Shown: piece by piece, positions 16,757 through 25,147 of the stretch
Layout of the letters: each line of letters opens with the position of its first letter
Numbering within the stretch: position 1 is the first letter of the stretch
Source: a bacterium UBP11_UBA4055
GTDB lineage: Bacteria; UBA4055
DNA: 31,975 nucleotides
Assembly (NCBI GenBank): GCA_002382735.1
Contig: DFZN01000068.1
Span: 10,333-42,307, forward strand
Direction: 5' to 3'
Program-made: the position numbers and the translations under genes
The notes under the pieces: generated by a model
Databases searched by the model: none
Told to the model about the DNA's origin: nothing
Seen by the model: the letters and a program-made list of their open reading frames with translations, nothing else

Positions 16757-19700
16757 TTATTTTTTCAGGTACAGTGTCTTGATCTCGAAGGGCGTAAATT
16801 TAAGCTCGATCGAAGATGTATTTTTCTTAAGCGGCTTGAATTCCGTCTCGATCAGGTTCGACTCAAAAATATCGCATTTGCTTTCCAGATTGAGTACAGT
16901 ATTATCGTTCGCACCCATGGTTTCATACAGCCTTAAAATAATTCCCTTTCCGTCTTCAGAAGGTTTGACGGTCTCAAGCTTTACCGTGCAGGTCTCGAGG
17001 CTGTAGAACGACCTCTCTTCTATCTTCGGAAGGTTCTTGAGCGGAATTATCGATGCGGGATCGTTGAGTTCATGGGCGATCTTCAGAGTGTCCGAACTCT
17101 CCAGATCTCCGCAGTGCGGATAATATGAAAAAGTGAACTGGTGACTGCCCATATCAGCCGATTCGTCGGGGCTTTTCGTGCTTCTGAGAAGCGATAGTTC
17201 GATGTGGCCGTCATTTATAATATGACCGTATTTACAGTCGTTCAGGATCGAAAAGCCGTAATCGGGCTGGGAAATGTCCGCATACCTGTGCGCGGAAACC
17301 TCGAATTTTGCCGTATCCCAGCTGGTATTGAAATGAGCCGGCCTTTTTATGTTACCGTACTGTATCTCGTATGTTGCGGTATTTGAGAGAATATTAGTTT
17401 CGGCGCAGACTTTCAGAAATTTCTTCTCTTCGTTCCAGTCGGCATAATTCTCGATCCTGACCTCTCTCGAATCGGAAGAAAGCGTAATTCTCTGAACGAT
17501 AGTCGAATTGCCTATGCTCATGGCCTGCTCTATACCGACAAGGTGCCCGTTGTCCGCAAGTATTTCAAGGCTTATCCTCTTGGCCTGTTCGGGCGTCGTT
17601 TCTTTATAGTAATGGTTAATGTCCCATGCCTCCCAGTTCACAGGCAGATCTTCCCACATAAGAAGCCTGTTCGCGCATTTTATGCTCTCAAAGTTCTTTT
17701 CCTTATCGAAAATGGAGTGTATCATTCCGTCGTCGCTGATAAGTACTTTTATGAATTTGTTCTCGAGTATAATGTCGTTCTCGGTAATCTTAAGTTCGGC
17801 CTTTCCTTCGTGCTTCTGTTCGGAAACGGTTTTACATTTGCTGACCGTAAATACCGTATAACCCATCTGGGGTACTTTTACATAGAACTCGATACGGCCG
17901 TGATTGATCAGCCATGGTATATTTTTCCCGTTCGAGCCGGTTACCTTATAGTTTGTTCTTTCAGGCACGGGAAAGCTGACGAGGAGGTTCTTTTCCCAGC
18001 TCAGAGAATTATAGGCGAGATAACATCCTTCAAGCTTGTCGTCATACCTGACAGCGAAAAGCTGGTTGAAGAATTTCTCGAACAGGTCGTGGATCTTATT
18101 GAAATTGTATTCCGAAAGATCGTGGGCATCCTTATAGACCCAGTTGATAGATGATCCGGGCAGAATGTCATGGAACTGGTCGAGCAGAGTATCCTTCCAT
18201 ATTCTCTCGACTTCCGCCTGCGGGTATTTCTTGATCCATGTGCCCAGAAATTCAAGGTCTCTTAAGGCTATTTCAAGATCACGGTTATACTTTTTCATCA
18301 GAGACTGGGTTGTATAAGTCCCCCTGTGCAGCTCAAGATAGAGTTCACCTGTCCATCTCGGCAGATCAGCTTTCGGGATTTTTGCGATTTTATCGAAAAA
18401 GTCCTGAGCTTTACTGAACTTGAACTTCGGGGTACCCTCGAGGTCCTGCTGCCTTAAGCCCAGCTCTATATGGGCGACCGAAGGTCCTCCGCCTCCGTCC
18501 CCGATTCCGTAGAGATTTAAAAATTCGTCCGAAACATCTGACTGTGCGTATCTTTCCTCACTCTCGATCAGCTTTGAGGGCAGGTTGGAGAGATTGTAGT
18601 CGTTCGTCGGCAGGAAATGCGTAAGTATATCAGTTCCGTCGATTCCTTTCCAGTAGAATGTGTGATGCGGGAATTTATTAGTCTCGTTCCAGGACATTTT
18701 TTGGGTCATAAGTATATCGACGCATGATTTTTTGAGTATCTGGGGAAGTGCGGCGGAATAACCGAAAACATCGGGGAGCCAGAGGTTCTTGACATCGATC
18801 CCGAACTCATCTGAAAAGAATTTTTTCCCGTACAGGCACTGCCTGACCAGCGACTCGCCGGAAGTGATGTTCATGTCCGGCTCGACCCACATTGCGCCCT
18901 GAACTTCCCAGCGTCCTTTTTTGACTGCCTTTTTAATTTTTTCATAAAGTTCGGGATAATCCTCTTTGACCCACTGGTACAACTGCGGCTGGGAAGACCC
19001 GAAAATATATTCGGGGTATTCATCCATCAGTTTCAGGGCGGTGGAAAAAGTCCTGCCGGCCTTCCGCCTCGTCTCGCGCACCGGCCACAGCCATGCGAGA
19101 TCAGTGTGGGCATGCCCCACCGAGTAAACGGTCATAGCGCTCCCGTTGGATTTCATTGAAAGCAGCTCATGTGTTATTTTCAGCGCTCTGTCCGTTCCTT
19201 CGCCGGCGCAATAGGCATTAACACACTGGTTAAGGCCGTAAAGAAGTTTCTTCTTTCTCGGGCTGTTTTCGGGGAGCTTTTTCATAAGGTCAAAAAGGAC
19301 GGTCATATCGTACTCGAGCTTTTCGGCCTTTTTGTCAAAGATCACGAGCTCGGCTTTTTTGAGCCGGAACTCGTCCTTGCTCTTCCCGAACAGCCCGTTG
19401 GCGCCGGCCTCGACGAGGATCGAGAACTTCTCGCCAGCGTTCGCCTTCTTCGACAGCCTGTAATAATATTTTCCCGAATTGATATACGAGTCGGTCTTGT
19501 TCGTGAGACCTTGGTCGGGAACGCCGTTTAAAAAAACACAGCCTTCGCCGTCAAGATCAATCAGAGCCCCTGCTTCGTGTCCGTCGAATTCTGCGGGGAT
19601 ATCTCCTTTAAATCTGAACCACGCACATCCCCAAAGTTTTCCCCATCTCTCTCCGACTTTAACAGGCTTGAACTTCGCCTTCACCGCGTCTTCGAACAGT

Positions 19701-19819
19701 ATAGGTTCGATCTTATCGTAAATATATTCAGCTTTCAAAGGGACAGGGGATGAATATTTAACCTCCGATATCCTGTCGATGAACTGCTTTATTCTTTCGG
19801 TATAGATCTTTTCGTACAT
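16757..19819 (-). CDS. Glycoside hydrolase family 38 alpha-mannosidase
   Basis: 1020 aa, the length of Ams1-type bacterial/fungal GH38 enzymes. N-terminal beta-sandwich (about 1-225), then the zinc-dependent catalytic domain: VGHAHTDLAWLWPVRETRRK holds zinc ligands H238 and D240, and LWLPDVFGYSAALPQIL holds the probable nucleophile D350. These are followed by a helical domain and C-terminal beta-sandwiches. No signal peptide is present, so it most likely trims internalised mannosides in the cytoplasm. It is the first gene of its operon and has a near-consensus promoter (19847-19875) and a CCGGAGG ribosome-binding site. No sugar transporter is adjacent, although an MFS permease lies about 1.1 kb away on the other strand. 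Confidence 0.95.
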   Translation of the reverse strand: MYEKIYTERIKQFIDRISEVKYSSPVPLKAEYIYDKIEPILFEDAVKAKFKPVKVGERWGKLWGCAWFRFKGDIPAEFDGHEAGALIDLDGEGCVFLNGVPDQGLTNKTDSYINSGKYYYRLSKKANAGEKFSILVEAGANGLFGKSKDEFRLKKAELVIFDKKAEKLEYDMTVLFDLMKKLPENSPRKKKLLYGLNQCVNAYCAGEGTDRALKITHELLSMKSNGSAMTVYSVGHAHTDLAWLWPVRETRRKAGRTFSTALKLMDEYPEYIFGSSQPQLYQWVKEDYPELYEKIKKAVKKGRWEVQGAMWVEPDMNITSGESLVRQCLYGKKFFSDEFGIDVKNLWLPDVFGYSAALPQILKKSCVDILMTQKMSWNETNKFPHHTFYWKGIDGTDILTHFLPTNDYNLSNLPSKLIESEERYAQSDVSDEFLNLYGIGDGGGGPSVAHIELGLRQQDLEGTPKFKFSKAQDFFDKIAKIPKADLPRWTGELYLELHRGTYTTQSLMKKYNRDLEIALRDLEFLGTWIKKYPQAEVERIWKDTLLDQFHDILPGSSINWVYKDAHDLSEYNFNKIHDLFEKFFNQLFAVRYDDKLEGCYLAYNSLSWEKNLLVSFPVPERTNYKVTGSNGKNIPWLINHGRIEFYVKVPQMGYTVFTVSKCKTVSEQKHEGKAELKITENDIILENKFIKVLISDDGMIHSIFDKEKNFESIKCANRLLMWEDLPVNWEAWDINHYYKETTPEQAKRISLEILADNGHLVGIEQAMSIGNSTIVQRITLSSDSREVRIENYADWNEEKKFLKVCAETNILSNTATYEIQYGNIKRPAHFNTSWDTAKFEVSAHRYADISQPDYGFSILNDCKYGHIINDGHIELSLLRSTKSPDESADMGSHQFTFSYYPHCGDLESSDTLKIAHELNDPASIIPLKNLPKIEERSFYSLETCTVKLETVKPSEDGKGIILRLYETMGANDNTVLNLESKCDIFESNLIETEFKPLKKNTSSIELKFTPFEIKTLYLKK

Positions 19820-19846
19820 AATTCCTCCGGGTTAGCGCCACAATGA

Positions 19847-19875
19847 ATTATATGAATATAAAAGACCGAATTCAA
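19847..19875 (-). promoter_or_regulatory. Sigma70-type promoter of the alpha-mannosidase operon
   Basis: On the minus strand TTGAAT (19875-19870) and TATAAT (19852-19847) with a 17-nt spacer, 28 nt before the start codon. It diverges from the Memo-like gene's promoter, with 54 nt between the two -35 boxes, leaving room for a shared regulator site. I see no clear palindrome there. Confidence 0.7.
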
Positions 19876-19929
19876 GGAATTATTTGGCGGATGAGTAACG
19901 ATCAGGTATTTATTGAAGAGAAACCGAAC

Positions 19930-19958
19930 TTGAATTGATGCAAAAAAAATCGTATAAT
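19930..19958 (+). promoter_or_regulatory. Sigma70-type promoter of the Memo-like gene
   Basis: TTGAAT (19930-19935), 17-nt spacer containing A8, TATAAT (19953-19958), then a GGAGG ribosome-binding site (19968-19972) and ATG at 19979. The transcription start would be about 10-15 nt before the start codon, giving a very short leader. Confidence 0.7.
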
Positions 19959-19978
19959 TACAAAAACGGAGGAATTTT

Positions 19979-20839
19979 ATGACCGCTATACCTGACTTCA
20001 AAAAAGACCACATCGAACGACTTAACAGACTCACAGAAATCCAGATCAGAGAAATGTTCGAAAAAGCTTCGGAATTCGACCTTTGCGGGACTCTTAAGCA
20101 GGGAGGAGCTGTAATTTTCCCGCATTCGACCGTCGAAGTCAGCGGAATATTTACGGCTGCCGCAGTGAACGCATGCCTCGATTCGGGCGCGGACAGAGTT
20201 CTTGTCATAGGATGCCTTCACGCGCTGACGGACGAGATGGACAGCGCCCGCAGGAGAGTGGCGGAGGGCAAAAGCCCGGAAGGAGAAGAGATGTGGGGAA
20301 TTCAGGGTCCGGGCCTGAAGAGCAGGAGCGAGTGGGAGAACGAGTTTTCTCTCCTGAACTTTCAGTTCCTGTGGAACTTTGCCCTCCGCAAAAGAGGGAT
20401 CAGGCCGCCGGAGCTTATTATGCGTTATCCTTTCCTTGCCGGCGGAAAACCACAGGCGATGCCGGGTATCGGTGAGCTCGAGGAGCTTGTAATACGGGAC
20501 GCAGTCATCGTAGCAACGATGGACCCTTTCCACCACGGCATCGGGTACGGCTGCGCTCCGGCATCTTCCTTCGCGCCGGAGTCCGGCGGGCTCGACCTTG
20601 CGCGGAAAGTCATCCGCGAAGGCCTCGATATATTCGAGTCCGGAGATCACGCCGCTTATAACCGTCACTGCGTGACCGCAAAGAGCGACGGCAGGGATGT
20701 CGGTCAGGTGCTCAGGCATCTGGTAGGCCCGTGTAAAACTGAGATACTTGGTCTCGTCTCTGACGATATGCATCAGATGTACGGAGGTATAAGCCCGACA
20801 TGGGTCGCGGGTGCTCTTATCAGGGTATGTAAATTGTAA
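19979..20839 (+). CDS. Memo-like / class III extradiol dioxygenase-like protein
   Basis: 286 aa. I recognise the order of Memo-family blocks, though divergent: a VIFPHSTVEVSGIFTAAAVN segment (compare PHAGYxYSG), RVLVIGCLHA (compare GPSH), SEWENEFSLLNFQFL (compare HEHSLEVQLPFL), IVATMDPFHHGIGYG (compare VASSDLSHY), and a late Cys region (YNRHC). Memo and LigB-type proteins share a metal-binding or dioxygenase fold; AmmeMemoRadiSam partners (AMMECR1, radical SAM) are absent here. No signal peptide, soluble. The gene is noticeably G+C-richer in its middle, which creates long spurious reading frames on the other strand. Family assignment moderate, reaction unknown. Confidence 0.55.
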   Translation: MTAIPDFKKDHIERLNRLTEIQIREMFEKASEFDLCGTLKQGGAVIFPHSTVEVSGIFTAAAVNACLDSGADRVLVIGCLHALTDEMDSARRRVAEGKSPEGEEMWGIQGPGLKSRSEWENEFSLLNFQFLWNFALRKRGIRPPELIMRYPFLAGGKPQAMPGIGELEELVIRDAVIVATMDPFHHGIGYGCAPASSFAPESGGLDLARKVIREGLDIFESGDHAAYNRHCVTAKSDGRDVGQVLRHLVGPCKTEILGLVSDDMHQMYGGISPTWVAGALIRVCKL

Positions 20840-20905
20840 ATTTTTAGATTGCTGATCCTGAGATTTTGATTATATTTACCGCGTTATCTAGGAGGAGTAA
20901 ACTGA

Positions 20906-22225
20906 GTGAAGACCCTGTTCTTCCCCAAAGGACTTAACGAAAGGGAAAGGAAAGCATACAGGCTGCATCTGACAGCTGAAATATTCGAAGCCTTTTCGAT
21001 CGGAGCGATCGGGCTGACTGAATTCGTATTTTTAAAGAGTCTGGACGGATCCCCCTATCTTGTGGGCGTTATTCTTCAGGTAAGCCTGATAGTGATGCTT
21101 CTGAGCGTGGTATTCAACCAGCTTATCCGCAGAACAGGGGACAAGAAAAGGCTTTATAAGATCTCGATCTGGATCACGAAACTTCCGCTTTTACTTCTGA
21201 TCTTTTTTACCCCGTCAACCAGGGGAGGACTTTTCTTTCACTATTTCTTTATAGGAATATATCTTGCGTATTCTTTCACGAAACCCTTTATGATGCCTCT
21301 GATGAACATGATGCTCAAGCAGAATTACTTAGGAAAGAACTTCGGATCTCTTTACAGTAAAGTCGCTACCCTGAATAAGCTTACAGTAGTAGCCGCGACT
21401 TTCATTATCGGAAGCCTGCTTGACTTCGACAATTTCTCGTTCAGGTACATTTATCCTGTCACAGCAGTGCTTTCAATTATAGGCGGATATATTTTCTTAA
21501 AAATACCCTACGATGACAAAGAGCCTGGGATTAAACTCCCGCTCCTGAAGAGTGTTGCCGGTTCGGTCTCGGATATGTCAGATGTGATCAAAAAGAATAA
21601 ACCCTACAGGGATTTTGAGATCGGATTCATGTTCTACGGGTTCTCTTTTATGATAGCCTTTCCTGTGATGACGATATTTTTTGATCAGGCACTCGGACTC
21701 AATTATTCGTCGGTGGCTTTCTATAAGAATCAGGCAACGCTGCTGTCGCTTCTAATCCTGCCTTTCATGGGTAATTATATCGAGAACACAGATCCGAGAA
21801 AGTTCGGGATGATGACCTTTACTTCGCTAGGGCTTTTTCTGACCTTTCTCGGACTTACTGAGTATTGGAACGGGAATTTTGAGTTCATGGGACTTCAGCT
21901 TTATTACTCGCTCCTGATCGCGCATTTGTTCCTCGCTGTTTTTTTTGCGATGATGCTTCTCTTATGGAATATAGGATCGGCCTATTTCTGTCACGGCGAC
22001 GATGTCAGCACTTATCAGTCGATCCATATCACACTGACAGGCGTGAGAGGGGCAATAGCTCCGTTAATAGGCGTCGGCATATATACTTACATAGGTTATT
22101 TCAGCACTTTTATGCTTGCGTTTTTTTTTGTTGTACTGGCGGTAGGTGTAATGTATTATTCCATGAAAAAACATCCTGATCATAACGGAACTTCACATTC
22201 GGTTACTATTCAAAATATGGGATAA
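20906..22225 (+). CDS. Major facilitator superfamily permease
   Basis: 439 aa with about 12 hydrophobic segments and no soluble domain. The N-half has short basic cytoplasmic loops (RRTGDKKRLYK, in the position of the MFS loop 2-3 motif), and a further loop near the middle reads SDVIKKNKPYRDFEIG. Start taken as GTG 20906 with GGAGGAG about 9 nt upstream; a weak promoter (TTGCTG, 16 nt, TATATT at 20849-20876) precedes it. Substrate cannot be deduced; its position beyond the mannosidase/Memo divergon makes sugar uptake possible but unproven. It has no recognisable antibiotic-efflux signature. Confidence 0.75.
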   Translation: MKTLFFPKGLNERERKAYRLHLTAEIFEAFSIGAIGLTEFVFLKSLDGSPYLVGVILQVSLIVMLLSVVFNQLIRRTGDKKRLYKISIWITKLPLLLLIFFTPSTRGGLFFHYFFIGIYLAYSFTKPFMMPLMNMMLKQNYLGKNFGSLYSKVATLNKLTVVAATFIIGSLLDFDNFSFRYIYPVTAVLSIIGGYIFLKIPYDDKEPGIKLPLLKSVAGSVSDMSDVIKKNKPYRDFEIGFMFYGFSFMIAFPVMTIFFDQALGLNYSSVAFYKNQATLLSLLILPFMGNYIENTDPRKFGMMTFTSLGLFLTFLGLTEYWNGNFEFMGLQLYYSLLIAHLFLAVFFAMMLLLWNIGSAYFCHGDDVSTYQSIHITLTGVRGAIAPLIGVGIYTYIGYFSTFMLAFFFVVLAVGVMYYSMKKHPDHNGTSHSVTIQNMG

Positions 22226-22442
22226 ACTCAGGCAGAAATTATTTAATTTTTTATTTGTTTTGTAAAAGGGGCATTTCTAAAAACCTTATCTCGAAAATAC
22301 AAGAGCTTGCTTCAGCCTCTTATTCCCTTTAAATTTAAGTTGGTCTTAGCATTTTTGTCCAGTTTTTCGGGTATATTCCACTTTAGCAGGTACAGGATAT
22401 ATGTAAGATCGCTTGAAAATAAATATCCGTAGGTCTTACAAG

Positions 22443-22471
22443 TTGACATTATAAGCAAAATCAGTTATATT
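22443..22471 (+). promoter_or_regulatory. Promoter of the tRNA pair
   Basis: Consensus TTGACA (22443-22448), 17-nt spacer, TATATT (22466-22471); the first tRNA starts 22 nt downstream. The preceding 22226-22442 is A+T-rich and shows no gene or terminator that I can support. Confidence 0.75.
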
Positions 22472-22492
22472 TACCCCTCTTTGAACACGACC

Positions 22493-22576
22493 GGAGATGT
22501 GGCCGAGCGGTTTAAGGCGCACGCCTGGAAAGCGTGTTTCCGCAAGGAAACGTGGGTTCGAATCCCACCGTCTCCG
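22493..22576 (+). tRNA. tRNA-Ser(GGA)
   Basis: Full cloverleaf: acceptor GGAGATG pairs with CGTCTCC (one T-G wobble), D-arm GCCGAGCGGTTTAAGGC, anticodon stem GCACGCC/AGCGTGT region with loop CTGGAAA giving anticodon GGA, long variable arm with TCC/GGA-type stem, and T-arm GTGGGTTCGAATCCCAC. The long variable arm confirms serine. CCA is not encoded (discriminator G followed by CAA). Confidence 0.96.
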
Positions 22577-22595
22577 CAAAAGAGAACCGGCTTGT

Positions 22596-22669
22596 GTACC
22601 CATAGCTCAACTGGATAGAGTACCTGGCTACGAACCAGGCGGTTGGGGGTTCGAACCCCTCTGGGTATA
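22596..22669 (+). tRNA. tRNA-Arg(ACG)
   Basis: Acceptor GTACCCA pairs with TGGGTAT, with an unusual G1-U72 wobble as the first pair; D-arm GCTCAACTGGATAGAGT; anticodon stem CCTGG/CCAGG with loop CTACGAA, anticodon ACG (needs A-to-inosine editing by TadA); T-arm GGGGGTTCGAACCCCTC. 74 nt, CCA not encoded. Lies 19 nt after tRNA-Ser in the same transcript. Confidence 0.96.
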
Positions 22670-22676
22670 TTTAATG

Positions 22677-22708
22677 AAAAAAGGCAGAAATATCTGCCTT
22701 TTTTCATT
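22677..22708 (+). terminator. Rho-independent terminator after the tRNA pair
   Basis: AAAAAAGGCAGA (22677-22688), loop AATA, TCTGCCTTTTTT (22693-22704): a 12-bp perfect stem whose end doubles as the U-run. It begins 8 nt after tRNA-Arg. The symmetric A and T runs mean it could also work from the other strand for the gene ending at 22772. Confidence 0.93.
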
Positions 22709-22771
22709 TGTCATTTATTGACTTCGCATTTCTTCGTGACGATATACGAAAGCTACTTTTCCAAATAATTG

Positions 22772-24103
22772 CTAGCCTTCTTCTACAATTCCGTCGTCGT
22801 CCGTATCGTTGTAAGCTGCGTAGATCCTGAATGAAACCAGAAGGCACACAGCCGCAGATACTGCTCCGAGGCCGAATACTGCGTAATAACCGTAAGCATC
22901 CCCGAAATTGAAATACAACAGTCCGGTCGTAAAAGGGAAAACTATCTTGGCCGCGAATATGAGCCTGTCATATATGACGGCATTAGATCGCTGTTCATTT
23001 GGGGTCGCGAAGTAAGAGATGAAGCTTTTTATTGCATTATCAAAAAGAGTAGTAGTACCGTAAAGCGACAGCATTCCGAGAAGAACATATTTCATGAACG
23101 AATCTTGGGTGACTAAAGGAGTAGCCGAAAAAATCAAAACAAGGAAGAAAACAATACTTATTAGATATCTGATCTTCATTGTGACATCTTCACCTTTATT
23201 TTTCATGATCTCGGTTGCTTTTCTGCGCAAGAAAAAAACAAGAGAGGAGTGAAGTAAGAAGATAAGTCCGATGAACCCCAGACCCAAATGGAATTTATCT
23301 ACAAGGAAGAAAGCTCCGAAATATATCATGATGATGTTGATGATAGAAGTGAAAAATGTCAGAATGTAGAAATTGAAGAACTTTCCCCTCACAATAAACT
23401 CGATATTATCTTTAAGAGCTTTTGCCGCCACAGCTTTTTTTGAACTGAGAATGCCTATGATTATAAGCGGGAGTCCTATCAGCGGATACAGGATGTAATA
23501 TTTTATATCGGCCGAGCCGCTTTCAAGAGCGATGTTCATCGGGATAAAACCCAGTACCGTGACTGTAAAAAATCCGGATGCTGTTCCCAGCAGGCCGTAA
23601 GCCGCTATCTTGCTTAGAATTATCGGTGTGTCCGTACTGTCCGTACTATGTTTAACCAGTGATTCTTTTGACGCTTCGAAGTATTCGTAGCTTAGTGAAA
23701 TAATGAAGGCGAATATAGCCATATTGACAGTGAAACTGCTGATGCGATCGCCGATAAGAGTATAAACCGATGATAGTAAAGGTATCTCAAATTGTGCGAA
23801 AGCGCACAGGGTAATAGCCGTACCGACCAAAGCTACAAGAATCCCGAGAAGCCTTGATTCGGAAATATATGCGAGCATTATTGATATTATGAACCCGAAC
23901 ATTACTGCGGTTTCATTGACTGAAAGTATCAGTCCGAAATCAAAAGCGGTCAGGTTAAACTCCGACTTTGAAAAGTTCATGAAATTCATAAGAGAGGCTA
24001 TCCATCCCGCAGTACCGAAGCAGGCCAAGAAAGACAGATTGGCCGCTATTTTGATCTTGTGATCTGTTCTGTCGTCGAATTTGAAATAGCTGAACATGCT
24101 CAT
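22772..24103 (-). CDS. MFS-like multi-spanning membrane protein
   Basis: 443 aa with about 11-12 hydrophobic segments of MFS character and no recognised substrate motif. A cytoplasmic loop around residue 150-165 is hydrophilic (YFEASKESLVKHSTDSTDTP), and the C-terminus is acidic (NDTDDDGIVEEG). The start at 24103 is preceded by AAGG at about 8 nt; an ATG two codons later is an alternative. It follows the cyclic-nucleotide-binding gene by 28 nt on the same strand and is probably cotranscribed, so its activity or expression could be tied to that sensor. It is not a close relative of the permease at 20906 by eye. Confidence 0.65.
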   Translation of the reverse strand: MSMFSYFKFDDRTDHKIKIAANLSFLACFGTAGWIASLMNFMNFSKSEFNLTAFDFGLILSVNETAVMFGFIISIMLAYISESRLLGILVALVGTAITLCAFAQFEIPLLSSVYTLIGDRISSFTVNMAIFAFIISLSYEYFEASKESLVKHSTDSTDTPIILSKIAAYGLLGTASGFFTVTVLGFIPMNIALESGSADIKYYILYPLIGLPLIIIGILSSKKAVAAKALKDNIEFIVRGKFFNFYILTFFTSIINIIMIYFGAFFLVDKFHLGLGFIGLIFLLHSSLVFFLRRKATEIMKNKGEDVTMKIRYLISIVFFLVLIFSATPLVTQDSFMKYVLLGMLSLYGTTTLFDNAIKSFISYFATPNEQRSNAVIYDRLIFAAKIVFPFTTGLLYFNFGDAYGYYAVFGLGAVSAAVCLLVSFRIYAAYNDTDDDGIVEEG

Positions 24104-24131
24104 AATTATTTACCTTATTATTTATCCTTGA

Positions 24132-25004
24132 TTACTCATTTTCCATGGGTTTGAATATGATCACTTTCCTGCCCTGATCGTCAGTACCGAACTCCAGCGT
24201 GGCCTGATCAGAGTAGAGATCAAGCATTGCCCTTACTTCGCTGAATTTTTTTTCGGTCTCCCGAACAATATCTTTCATCTCTCCGGACCTTTCCGTATCG
24301 GTTATTTCTTTAATCTTTGCGATGTTCTCGGAAACTGAATTCAGACCGCTGTCGAGATCTTTATGTATTGAATTTATCATTGTCAGTATAGTCTCTACGA
24401 TAGCTGTCCTTTTGATCTCCTTCTGGTTCTGCAGCAGTTCCTGATTTCTTTTCTCGAACTCTTTCTGCGTCTTAAGAAGCTCGGTGGTCCTTACAGAGTT
24501 CTCAAGCTGAAGTTCATAGAGTTTTTTGTATTTGCTTGACTCGTTAGCCGCTCTTATTGAAGTTTCGCCCAGCCTTTCAGCAATGGTTTTTCCAAGGTTT
24601 TTCTGAATTCCGGGGATTATTTCGTATATCCTGTAGAAATCGGCCGTATTGATGAAAATTATTCTGCAGACAGAGCTGAAAGCATATACATTTGCGGACC
24701 TTTTTTTATTACTTACAAGTGCGAGCTCTCCGACGAATTCGTTTTTACTGCAGTAATTGAGAATTATCTCCTTGTTCTCTTCGTCGTCCGTAGTATCTTT
24801 CATTGTGGATTTTTTTACAACGACTGAACCTTTCAGGATCAGATAAACTCCGTCGGGATCGGCGTCCTGTTCGATTATAAGATCTTCCTTCTGGTATTCC
24901 CTCTGCTGAAAAAAATCGTCTTCAAGCTTCTGAAGCTCCTCATCCGGAATACCCTCAAAAAGAAGGTTTTTCTTTAAATATTCAAGTATTTTCGGTGAAA
25001 GCAT
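24132..25004 (-). CDS. Cyclic-nucleotide-binding domain fused to coiled coil and histidine-kinase-like dimerisation helix, no kinase domain
   Basis: 290 aa, soluble. Residues about 5-145 form a CRP-like cNMP-binding domain with the phosphate-binding cassette GELALVSNKKRSANV (G92, E93, R102, S103, A104) intact, so real ligand binding is likely; a ~15-residue acidic insert (about 66-80) interrupts the barrel. Residues 155-200 are a heptad-like coiled coil. Then comes AIVETILTMINSIHKDLDSG (H214), resembling a histidine-kinase DHp helix, but the chain ends 70 residues later without any N/G1/G2 ATPase boxes. There is no DNA-binding HTH, so it is not a transcription factor of the CRP type. Probably a cyclic-nucleotide- or redox-responsive adaptor. 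Divergent from mscS. Confidence 0.75.
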   Translation of the reverse strand: MLSPKILEYLKKNLLFEGIPDEELQKLEDDFFQQREYQKEDLIIEQDADPDGVYLILKGSVVVKKSTMKDTTDDEENKEIILNYCSKNEFVGELALVSNKKRSANVYAFSSVCRIIFINTADFYRIYEIIPGIQKNLGKTIAERLGETSIRAANESSKYKKLYELQLENSVRTTELLKTQKEFEKRNQELLQNQKEIKRTAIVETILTMINSIHKDLDSGLNSVSENIAKIKEITDTERSGEMKDIVRETEKKFSEVRAMLDLYSDQATLEFGTDDQGRKVIIFKPMENE

Positions 25005-25147
25005 ACCTTACTTACCGCCATTCTTCTTATGTCTGATATAAATTAAACAAATACTTGACAAAAATCAATATTTTAATTTCATTACTTTCGGAAAGGCATA
25101 AAAAGTCTTAAATTATAGACCTTAATGAATCCCTGGAGAAAAGTATC

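Noticed and set aside
17543..18154. 203-codon plus-strand frame inside the alpha-mannosidase
   Set aside because: Opposite-strand shadow within a conserved GH38 gene, with no start signal.
19958..20773. 271-codon open frame on the minus strand opposite the Memo-like gene
   Set aside because: It is a codon shadow of the G+C-rich plus-strand gene, which has a promoter, ribosome-binding site and recognisable domain blocks; the minus product has no family features.
22471..22707. Open frames on both strands across the tRNA genes
   Set aside because: They read through two well-formed tRNAs; the GGIRTH-like and similar peptides are common artefacts of tRNA sequence.
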